6,160 nucleotides of DNA, taken from NCBI GenBank assembly GCA_017529085.1, contig JAFXOC010000288.1, forward strand, positions 1 through 6,160, written 5' to 3'. Source of the stretch: Selenomonadaceae bacterium (GTDB taxonomy: Bacteria; Bacillota; Negativicutes; Selenomonadales; Selenomonadaceae). Shown one piece after another: positions 1-4,742 of this stretch (positions are counted from its first letter, which is position 1; every line of letters begins with the position of its first letter). Position numbers and translations under genes: made by a program. The notes beneath the pieces were generated by a model that was not told where the DNA came from, ran no database searches, and was given only the letters and a program-made list of their open reading frames with translations.

Positions 1-104
1 AAATATGAAAATATTTTGGCAGTATTCAAACAAAACGGGGATTCTTCGTCTAAAAAATATATCAAAGGAGCGGTATCCAAAAATACTTTGCTAAAATCTC
101 TCAT
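1..104 (-). CDS. PIN-domain toxin (VapC-like), N-terminal fragment
   Basis: Reading the minus strand from an ATG at 104 gives 34 residues before the window edge, beginning MRDFSKVFLDTAPLIYFLDE. The pattern of a hydrophobic strand followed by LDTAPLIYFL and an acidic pair is the typical N-terminus of PIN-domain ribonucleases. The Asp in LDT is the first of the acidic metal-binding residues. Proteins of this family are usually the toxin of type II toxin-antitoxin pairs and cleave tRNA, rRNA or mRNA. The start lies inside the end of the upstream antitoxin gene (14-bp overlap, 91-104), the usual coupling in such pairs. The remaining acidic residues and the C-terminus lie outside the window, so activity cannot be judged. 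The family call rests on the N-terminal motif and the context. Confidence 0.75.
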   Translation of the reverse strand, partial: MRDFSKVFLDTAPLIYFLDEESPFCLNTAKIFSY

Positions 105-357
105 CATTTCTCATTTCTCTTATATATTCATCAACACGCCCTACACTTCCAAACAACTTTCCGGCGCTTCCGGCATAGTCGTTTATATCAACATCAGAAC
201 CAAAAAATTTCTTTTCGCCTGATACATTATCGCCCATCTTTAACGAGATTTCTCTGCCGTTTTGTCTTAGCATTTCATCTACCATCGCTAAAACAACGCG
301 AATATTTTCTTCCGGCAAAAGAGCGATCTTCTCAAATGTCGTTTGCATAAGCGTCAC
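91..357 (-). CDS. Antitoxin of a type II TA pair (partner of PIN toxin)
   Basis: This small protein has 88 residues when started at the GTG at 357. Its N-terminal segment, TTFEKIALLPEENIRVVLAM, resembles the 'LPEE...VL.FI' helices at the start of many small antitoxins. The C-terminus is polar and charged (VDEYIREMRNDERF), as expected of the disordered part that wraps the toxin. I infer that it neutralises the PIN toxin encoded immediately downstream in an overlapping frame, and that it may repress the pair's own transcription. The GTG is preferred because AAGGAG (367-372) lies 9 nt before it. A TTG at 363 is only 3 nt from that site, and the ATG at 348 is 18 nt away. No recognised DNA-binding fold is evident by eye, so the exact antitoxin family is not assigned. 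Confidence 0.68.
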   Translation of the reverse strand: MTLMQTTFEKIALLPEENIRVVLAMVDEMLRQNGREISLKMGDNVSGEKKFFGSDVDINDYAGSAGKLFGSVGRVDEYIREMRNDERF

Positions 358-368
358 TTTCAACAGCT

Positions 369-384
369 CCTTAATATTTTAAGG
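369..384 (-). promoter_or_regulatory. Inverted repeat overlapping the antitoxin ribosome site
   Basis: On the minus strand the sequence is CCTTAA, AATA, TTAAGG: a perfect 6-bp stem with a 4-nt loop in the 31-bp gap between hisG and the antitoxin gene. The 3' arm includes AAGG of the AAGGAG ribosome site. It could sequester that site in the message, or act as a small operator for TA autoregulation. It has no U tract and is too weak for a terminator, so transcription from hisG probably continues into the TA genes. Confidence 0.4.
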
Positions 385-388
385 TAAT

Positions 389-1036
389 TTACAATATTTT
401 CTTCAAATCCCGCACCAACGTTTCAATTCTATCAAATTTTAGCTGAAAGCTGACGCGGTTTGCTATTAGTCTCGCCGTTAAATCCATTATCCGAGCTATT
501 TCCTCAAGTCGATTTTCCTTTAATGTTGTGCCGGTTTCGACTATATCCACAATGCTTTCGGATAAACCTACGATAGGACCAAGTTCTATTGAACCGTTTA
601 ACTTGACATACTCCATCTGCATACCCTGACGGGTAAAAAATTCTTCGGCTATATGCGGAAATTTCGTTGCGACTCTTGTATGGGCGTAGTCAGATAGTTT
701 CGCTCGTTTTCTGTCCGTTGGAACCGCCATCATTAAGTGACAGGCGCCAAAACCTAGGTCTAAAAGCTCGTATACGTCCTTTTCAGATTCCAACAGAACA
801 TCTTTTCCGATAACTCCGATATCCGCCGCGCCGCACTCGACGTATGTAGGAACGTCCGCCGTCTTGGTTATGATAAAGCGAATCTTTTTTTCCTCGTTTG
901 TAATTACGAGCTTGCGGGATTTCTCGCTTAAATTTTCCGCATCGTAGCCTACTTTCTTTAATAAATCCGCCGAAAGTGAAAAGAGCTTCCCCTTGGGAAG
1001 GGCTATCGTTAAATATTCCAAATCATTATCCTGCAT
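389..1036 (-). CDS. hisG: ATP phosphoribosyltransferase catalytic subunit, short form
   Basis: HisG joins ATP and PRPP to give phosphoribosyl-ATP, the first committed step of histidine synthesis, in the cytoplasm. At 215 residues it is the short form, which lacks the C-terminal histidine-sensing domain and needs HisZ. Visible motifs are LPKGKL (13-18), the ADIGVIGKDVL stretch (71-81), KFPHIAEEFF (125-134) and the PRPP-binding DIVETGTTL (164-172), which is the family signature. The protein ends soon after, as expected for the short form. ATG at 1036 is preceded by AGGAGG 4 nt upstream. It lies 8 bp after the HD-domain gene and in the same transcript as hisZ. In the short-form family, histidine feedback acts through HisZ. 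Confidence 0.97.
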   Translation of the reverse strand: MQDNDLEYLTIALPKGKLFSLSADLLKKVGYDAENLSEKSRKLVITNEEKKIRFIITKTADVPTYVECGAADIGVIGKDVLLESEKDVYELLDLGFGACHLMMAVPTDRKRAKLSDYAHTRVATKFPHIAEEFFTRQGMQMEYVKLNGSIELGPIVGLSESIVDIVETGTTLKENRLEEIARIMDLTARLIANRVSFQLKFDRIETLVRDLKKIL

Positions 1037-1044
1037 ATATCCTC

Positions 1045-1527
1045 CTAGTTCATTTCGTCCGCTCTTTTTAAAAGCGAAAGTTCCTCCATAGGGTTTAAAA
1101 CGTTCTCATGGTGCAAGCGAATTATTTCCGATTCTTGAATAAAACCTGCGTCTTTCAAGAGTTTCGCACCTATTTGGGGATGATTGTAATAAATATACAG
1201 AAACCGAAAATATCTTGAAAGATATTTTCCTAGTTTTACCGAAAATCCGTTTATTAAAACGGCGAAAACTTTTCCTAAAACGCCGACATTTTCGGCGCGT
1301 CTGCCGACATCGTGCAAAAGCGCAAGCCGTACCAAAAATTCTCGTTCACCGTAAAATTCAAAGCCTTCAATAGTTTTCGCAACCCTTAACGCGTGGGCCT
1401 GGTCAAATTCCGCCATAGCGAAAAACAAGGCTTGCCCCTTATCGTTCAAGTGTTGTTTTACATAATCTCTGTCCTCTTCCGTAACTTTCGCGAATACGGC
1501 GCAAAAAAACTGTCCGGCGCGGGTCAT
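1045..1527 (-). CDS. HD-domain protein (putative metal-dependent phosphohydrolase)
   Basis: This 160-residue protein has the four-part HD metal site: H45 (in DQAHALRVA), H72-D73 (in LLHDVGR) and D157 (in KRADEMN). Extra histidines at H116 (NHPQIGAKLL) and H139-H140 (RLHHE) resemble the HDIG/HD-hydrolase pattern. Such domains hydrolyse phosphoester bonds in nucleotides or nucleic acids; the substrate here is unknown. Residues 82-115 contain a long hydrophobic and aromatic stretch that could pack against a membrane or form helices, but I see no clear transmembrane anchor. Its ATG overlaps the hisZ stop by 4 bp (ATGA), so it is probably translated by coupling with hisZ, and hisG follows 8 bp later. 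Placement between the two subunits of one enzyme suggests a role linked to histidine or PRPP/ATP metabolism, but that is inference. Confidence 0.85.
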   Translation of the reverse strand: MTRAGQFFCAVFAKVTEEDRDYVKQHLNDKGQALFFAMAEFDQAHALRVAKTIEGFEFYGEREFLVRLALLHDVGRRAENVGVLGKVFAVLINGFSVKLGKYLSRYFRFLYIYYNHPQIGAKLLKDAGFIQESEIIRLHHENVLNPMEELSLLKRADEMN

Positions 1528-2702
1528 TTCAAATATACAACCTCGTCAAAGCCGTTTTCATCGCCGTAAAGCTTCGCTTGCTCCTCGGTTTCCGCCTGTA
1601 GCGCCAAACTTACAATTTTACCGCCTAAACGAAAGTCGTTTGCCATCATTATCGCTTCTTTTAGCTTACCTTCCGCATAAGCAACGTAAACTCCGGTCGT
1701 TTTATTTTTTTCTAAATTTCCCTCTCGTTCCTTAGCAAGCAAAATTCGCTCAATACCAATAGCGAAACCTATGGCAGGAAGCGGTCTGCCAAAATCAGAA
1801 AGCAATCGGTCATACCTGCCACCGCCGCAAAGCGGAAAACCAAGTCCTGCGGTATAAGCTTCAAATACTATGCCGGTGTAATAATTCATATCTCTTAAGA
1901 TACCTAAATCAAACGAAACATATTCGCCCACCCCGTAAGTTTCAAGCAGAGAATAAACCTCTACAAGGCGTTCTATCGCATAACGGCTCTGCTCGTTCAA
2001 CGCCATGTTTCGAGCGCGGTCTAAAACCTCGCAATCCCCTTTTAAATATGGAATTTCTTTTAGAGTCGCCTTGCCCTCCGCAGAAATTTCAAGTGCGTCT
2101 ATAATTTTTTCATACTCTACCAAATTCCGCCCTTCCATAACCTGTTGCAACTTTTCTACAATATCAGGCAAAATTCGGTACTGCTCCATAATACCCTTTA
2201 CAAAATCGACTCTGCCGATGGATACCTTAAAATTCTTAACTCCCGCCGCAAGTATTCCATAAACGGCAAGAGCTATGACCTCTGCGTCCGCCGCCGCGCT
2301 TTGAAATCCGATTAGTTCAACGCCAGCCTGATAAAATTCACACTGCCTACCCTTTTGAATTTCAGCGTTTCTATATACGCTGCTTATATATGAAAGTTTT
2401 AACGGAAGATGGCTGTCTTTAAACCGCATAGCCGCAAGGCGGGCGATTGGAGTTGTCATTTCGTGGCGTAGGGCAAGCGTACGATTATCCTTTGCCACAA
2501 ACTTCACCAATCGGCTCTCGTCCGAGCGGTTCGCGCCGAACATAAGGGTATCTAAATATTCCATTGTTGGGGTTACAACTTCTTTATAACCCCATTTAGC
2601 AAACAAATCCGCAATTTTATTTTCGATAAATCGCTTCTCTTTAGCCTCGTCAGGCAAAAAATCCCGCGTACCGTAGGGTATTTTTAACACTATATTATCC
2701 AT
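1524..2702 (-). CDS. hisZ: ATP phosphoribosyltransferase regulatory subunit HisZ
   Basis: HisZ is a histidyl-tRNA-synthetase paralogue with no charging activity. It binds short-form HisG, completes the enzyme and carries the histidine feedback site. Numbered from the ATG at 2702 (392 residues), class II synthetase features appear in order: IPYGTRDFLPDEA near the N-terminus, RHEMTTPIAR (79-88), the motif-2-like segment with YRNAEIQKGRQCEFYQAG (110-127), the histidine-pocket region with LRDMNYYTG (269-277), GGGRYDRLL (293-301) and GFAIGIERILL (312-322). The C-terminal 55 residues form a short remnant like the anticodon-binding domain. The ATG at 2702 is chosen because CGGAGG stands 5 nt before it. 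An in-frame ATG at 2729 would overlap the previous gene and has no such site. The neighbouring short hisG strongly supports HisZ over a true HisRS. Confidence 0.95.
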   Translation of the reverse strand: MDNIVLKIPYGTRDFLPDEAKEKRFIENKIADLFAKWGYKEVVTPTMEYLDTLMFGANRSDESRLVKFVAKDNRTLALRHEMTTPIARLAAMRFKDSHLPLKLSYISSVYRNAEIQKGRQCEFYQAGVELIGFQSAAADAEVIALAVYGILAAGVKNFKVSIGRVDFVKGIMEQYRILPDIVEKLQQVMEGRNLVEYEKIIDALEISAEGKATLKEIPYLKGDCEVLDRARNMALNEQSRYAIERLVEVYSLLETYGVGEYVSFDLGILRDMNYYTGIVFEAYTAGLGFPLCGGGRYDRLLSDFGRPLPAIGFAIGIERILLAKEREGNLEKNKTTGVYVAYAEGKLKEAIMMANDFRLGGKIVSLALQAETEEQAKLYGDENGFDEVVYLK

Positions 2703-2715
2703 AAATTCCTCCGAA

Positions 2716-3015
2716 TTATTTTTTACCAAAGAAAGACAAAATAAACCAAATCACTAAAAGCACGCCCAATATTATGAGTGCGACGGGAAGAGCGATAAAG
2801 AGCAAAAAAGCGGCGATAGCTGCAATAATTAAACCTAAGACGATTTTCACCCCGATTGAATCAGTCCTAAACGTAAAGTTTCCGATATGTATAACGGAAA
2901 CTTCATCGCCTGTCTCAAAAAATTTGGTATCTTGTACTTCGCCGTTTTCTATTGTAACGCCGTCGAAAAATTCATCTTCCTCTTTAGACATCACTCGCAC
3001 ACTCTTGGATTCCAT
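2716..3015 (-). CDS. Small membrane protein with C-terminal helical hairpin
   Basis: I do not recognise this 99-residue protein. Residues 1-53 are soluble and rich in acidic residues (KEEDEFFDG, then a GDEVSVIHIG segment that looks like a small beta unit). Residues 54-95 are almost wholly hydrophobic with a proline near residue 77, consistent with two closely spaced membrane helices, followed by a short FFGKK tail. There is no signal peptide at the N-terminus. The ATG at 3015 is supported by GGGAGG 5 nt upstream; an in-frame ATG at 3051 has no clear ribosome site. It is the first gene of the his cluster, ending 13 bp before hisZ. A role in histidine synthesis is not implied by its sequence. 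A membrane anchor or small stress-type envelope protein is possible. Confidence 0.75.
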   Translation of the reverse strand: MESKSVRVMSKEEDEFFDGVTIENGEVQDTKFFETGDEVSVIHIGNFTFRTDSIGVKIVLGLIIAAIAAFLLFIALPVALIILGVLLVIWFILSFFGKK

Positions 3016-3058
3016 AGCCGCCTCCCGCAATCCATTTATAAAATAAATCATATAGACA

Positions 3059-3088
3059 TTTCTACAAAAAAAAAATTTTTCCTGTAAA
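3059..3088 (-). promoter_or_regulatory. Candidate promoter of the his cluster
   Basis: On the minus strand TTTACA (3083-3088) and TAGAAA (3059-3064) are separated by 18 bp, partly matching -35 and -10 consensus (5/6 and 4/6). The spacer is an A5-T10 run. The site lies 44 bp before the start of the small membrane protein gene. This is a weak match in an AT-rich region, and other pairings nearby are possible. Confidence 0.3.
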
Positions 3089-3147
3089 ATTATTTCTTTT
3101 TTCTCGATAACGCAATAAAATGTGAAAATATTCGAAAAGGCATATTA

Positions 3148-3162
3148 TTTACAGACTGTAAA
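3148..3162. promoter_or_regulatory. Perfect 15-bp palindrome, possible operator
   Basis: TTTACAG and CTGTAAA flank a single A, giving a perfect 7-bp dyad in the divergent intergenic region. It lies about 60 bp upstream of the candidate his-cluster promoter and about 250 bp before the HD-GYP gene. The TACA...TGTA half-sites resemble operators bound by winged-helix repressors such as BlaI/CopY types, though the spacing differs by a base. No regulator gene is visible in the window. Confidence 0.35.
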
Positions 3163-3180
3163 CTTATTATCGTTATTCAC

Positions 3181-3310
3181 GGACTCTCCCCCCCTACCAC
3201 CCTCTAGGAAGGTGGCTTGGTTGGGGAAATCTAAAATTTTTGGCTCAAAAGTGGAGGTTGTGGAGCCTCCCTCTTAGAAGGAGGGGGACCGCGAAGCGGT
3301 GGAGGGGTCC
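3181..3310. repeat. GC-rich hairpin repeat with imperfect inverted ends
   Basis: This GC-rich block stands in an AT-rich spacer. The left end reads GGACTCTCC and the right end, reversed, reads GGACCCCTCC, so the ends form an approximate inverted repeat. Inside are two hairpins of the same design: CCACC...GGTGG (3197-3215) and CCTCC...GGAGG (3266-3284), each around a TCT/AGA-type tip. Next is a perfect ACCGC-GAA-GCGGT hairpin (3288-3300). No coding frame or ribosome site is evident. The structure suggests a non-autonomous, miniature transposable-like or REP-like intergenic repeat. I see no convincing target duplication beside it. Whether it is present elsewhere in the genome cannot be told from this window. 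Confidence 0.55.
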
Positions 3311-3359
3311 TCTTTAAAATTTTCCTAAAAAAGCAAAGAAAGAAATTTTTAGGGTAGGA

Positions 3360-3380
3360 TTTTTTTTTTTTTCATAGAAT
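3360..3380 (+). promoter_or_regulatory. T13 tract followed by a possible -10 box
   Basis: Thirteen consecutive T (3360-3372) are followed after two bases by TAGAAT (3375-3380), a 5/6 match to a -10 box, 31 bp before the chosen HD-GYP start. No good -35 lies at 17 bp (GGGTAG is found there). If this is the promoter, the T run sits inside the spacer. Just upstream, CCTAAAAA (3324-3331) and TTTTTAGG (3346-3353) can pair. Confidence 0.25.
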
Positions 3381-3411
3381 AATATTGTTATGGCTAGATT
3401 TGGAGATGGGA

Positions 3412-4488
3412 GTGATTTTTTTGCGAGCTGTTTCTGTTGAGGACATAAAAGAAGGCGATGTGCTTGCGCGCTCCCTTGTAAACGACGACCATATCGTTAT
3501 GATTAGCGAAGGCACCGTATTGAAAAAAGCGCATATTACAAGGCTTAATTATCTTAATATCCCCGTTGTTTACATAAAAGACGAATACGAGCTTTCGAAA
3601 AACTTTCAGGCGGCTTCCGCTGTTTTTAACAAAAGCAACGCCTTTGTTAAAGACTATAACGCAGTCGTCACCGTGGCGAAGGAAATTTTTACCGACATGG
3701 AGCAGGAAAAGGATAAGAAATCCGCAGCGGCTCACGCCGTTGTCTCCAACGCAGTCACGCCTCTTGCAAAATCAAGCGGCGTTATAGACCATCTCTTTGA
3801 CATGAGCCACGTGGACGACGATATATATCAACATTCCCTTAGGGTATCAATACTTTCGGGAGTAATCGCCAAGTGGATGCAATACGACCCAATAAGGCAA
3901 CGGGACATAATGCTTGCGGGATTTTTTCACGATGCGGGAAAAACCGCTCTTCCAAGGCGAATTCTTGACAAAAGAATAGACAAACTTCAAGGGGACGACC
4001 TTTTAGAGTACCAATCCCATACGGAAGCGGGCTATAAAATTCTTTCCAATATGCCGGATATCGCAGAAGGCGTAAAACGCGCCGCCAGAGAGCACCACGA
4101 GCGTATGGACGGCACAGGTTTCCCAAGCGGTTTAAAGGGCAGCGAAATTCATATTTATTCGAGTATTGTGGCGTTGGCGGATTTTTACGACAATACCACA
4201 ACAGAACGTGAAGGCTACAAAAAACAAACGCCTTTCGACGCTTTTTCCTATATAACCGAACACATCTACACCACTCTTGACCCTACTGTTTGCGTTCCCG
4301 TTTTAAATCACATGAAAGACGCATTCCTAGGCTCCAGAGTCACGCTAAACAACGGAATAAACGGAAAAGTCGCCGCTTTCCCCGGAGATTTTGCGGCGCT
4401 ACCCATAATCAGCACCGAGAACCACGAAATAATAAACCTAAACAAAGAACCTGATATTAAAATCATGGAGTATAATCCCAAGGAGTAG
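3412..4488 (+). CDS. HD-GYP protein, predicted cyclic-di-GMP phosphodiesterase
   Basis: HD-GYP enzymes hydrolyse cyclic-di-GMP and so lower this second messenger, which controls motility, adhesion and development. Numbered from GTG 3412 (358 residues), the first 60 residues form the small N-terminal domain usual in Firmicute members (SVEDIKEGDVLARSL). The catalytic domain shows H141 (YQHSLRVS), HD at 173-174 with K177 (FHDAGK), H203, HHE at 228-230, DGTGFP at 233-238 and the late Asp in ALADFYD (255-261). GYP is replaced by GFP, a mild change. A 45-residue tail follows. No membrane helix, PAS or receiver domain is present. The start is uncertain: GGAG lies 6 nt before GTG 3412 and GGGAG 8 nt before TTG 3421. 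The ATG at 3406 directly abuts its GGAG, and TTG 3385 lacks a ribosome site. Confidence 0.9.
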   Translation: MIFLRAVSVEDIKEGDVLARSLVNDDHIVMISEGTVLKKAHITRLNYLNIPVVYIKDEYELSKNFQAASAVFNKSNAFVKDYNAVVTVAKEIFTDMEQEKDKKSAAAHAVVSNAVTPLAKSSGVIDHLFDMSHVDDDIYQHSLRVSILSGVIAKWMQYDPIRQRDIMLAGFFHDAGKTALPRRILDKRIDKLQGDDLLEYQSHTEAGYKILSNMPDIAEGVKRAAREHHERMDGTGFPSGLKGSEIHIYSSIVALADFYDNTTTEREGYKKQTPFDAFSYITEHIYTTLDPTVCVPVLNHMKDAFLGSRVTLNNGINGKVAAFPGDFAALPIISTENHEIINLNKEPDIKIMEYNPKE

Positions 4489-4547
4489 TTTGGTTCTTTT
4501 CTTTTTTCTCTTTTTTGTAAAAAAAGAGAAAAAAGAAAAGAACCAAA
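4489..4547. repeat. Hairpin A: perfect 28-bp stem, 3-nt loop
   Basis: The arm 4489-4516 pairs without mismatch with 4520-4547 around the loop GTA (4517-4519). It starts at the base after the HD-GYP stop codon. The stem is mainly T/C on one side and A/G on the other, with only GG/CC near its foot. It is followed on the plus strand by A-rich sequence, not a U tract, so it is not a standard intrinsic terminator. It may protect the 3' end of the message or act as a processing site. Confidence 0.9.
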
Positions 4548-4565
4548 AGAAAAAAGAGAAAAAAA
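4519..4565. repeat. Perfect homopurine mirror repeat (21-nt arms)
   Basis: The left arm 4519-4539 reads A7-G-A-G-A6-G-A4. The right arm 4545-4565 reads the same in reverse order, around the centre GAACC (4540-4544). Mirror symmetry in a purine tract is the sequence requirement for intramolecular triplex (H-DNA). The left arm is also the 3' arm of hairpin A, so triplex and cruciform forms would compete. Confidence 0.85.
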
Positions 4566-4631
4566 CTTTAATAACTGGTTTAGTAAAAAGATAAATATTA
4601 CGCTAAAACCATGATTTTGAGTTTAATAAAG

Positions 4632-4680
4632 TTTTTTCTTTTTCTCTTTCTTTGCTTCTTTCTTTCTCTTTTTCTTTTTT
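4632..4680. repeat. Perfect homopyrimidine mirror repeat (22-nt arms)
   Basis: The left arm 4632-4653 reads T6-C-T5-C-T-C-T3-C-T3. The right arm 4659-4680 is its exact mirror, around GCTTC (4654-4658). Its order of runs differs from the purine mirror at 4519-4565, but the design is the same on the opposite strand, with the centre reading GAAGC when reversed against GAACC in the other. Confidence 0.85.
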
Positions 4681-4708
4681 ACAAAAAAGAAAAAGAGAAA
4701 GAAAGAAG
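4655..4708. repeat. Hairpin B: perfect 26-bp stem, 2-nt tip
   Basis: The arm 4655-4680 pairs exactly with 4683-4708 around AC (4681-4682); in practice the loop would open to four bases. The tip T6-AC-A6 is the reverse complement of the T6-GT-A6 tip of hairpin A, so the two hairpins are placed as inverted counterparts. It ends 34 bp before the NuoE-like start codon. No U tract follows, so it is not a normal terminator for the plus strand. Confidence 0.88.
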
Positions 4709-4742
4709 AATTTGTGTATGAAGAAAATGAGGAGGGCAATTT

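Larger units (their letters stand above)
4489..4708. repeat. Composite 220-bp palindromic element
   Basis: This element fills nearly all of the gap between the HD-GYP and NuoE-like genes. Two strong outer hairpins (4489-4547 and 4655-4708) flank an inner dyad. AAAAAACTTTA (4560-4570) pairs exactly with 4627-4637, and TGGTTTAG (4576-4583) pairs with 4603-4611 with one bulged base. Most of it is centred near 4598. The arms are nearly pure purine or pyrimidine. It contains no supported gene: AT-rich, no ribosome site and no long frame. It could be a miniature mobile repeat or a structured mRNA spacer. The 34 bp between it and the next ATG leave little room for a separate promoter. Confidence 0.7.

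Noticed and set aside
16..222. Short plus-strand frame at the window start
   Set aside because: It runs antisense across the overlapping toxin and antitoxin genes, whose frames and coupling are convincing; its product is not recognisable.
1524..2702. Histidyl-tRNA synthetase (hisS)
   Set aside because: The fold is HisRS-like, but linkage to short-form hisG and the short C-terminal remnant favour HisZ.
3181..3310. CRISPR-like or tandem repeat array
   Set aside because: The repeated units are hairpins in inverted and imperfect copies, with no regular direct repeats and spacers.
3324..3372. Terminator formed by CCTAAAAA/TTTTTAGG and the T13 tract
   Set aside because: The stem is weak with a 14-nt loop, the T run starts 6 nt after the stem, and no plus-strand gene lies upstream to be terminated.
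3839..4201. Open frame on the minus strand inside the HD-GYP gene
   Set aside because: It sits opposite the conserved catalytic domain, its translation is arginine- and proline-rich without motif, and it has no ribosome site.
4489..4547. Intrinsic terminator of the HD-GYP gene
   Set aside because: Position and stem length fit, but the stem is almost all A-T/G-A tracts and the 3' side is followed by A-rich sequence on the plus strand, so the required U tract is absent.
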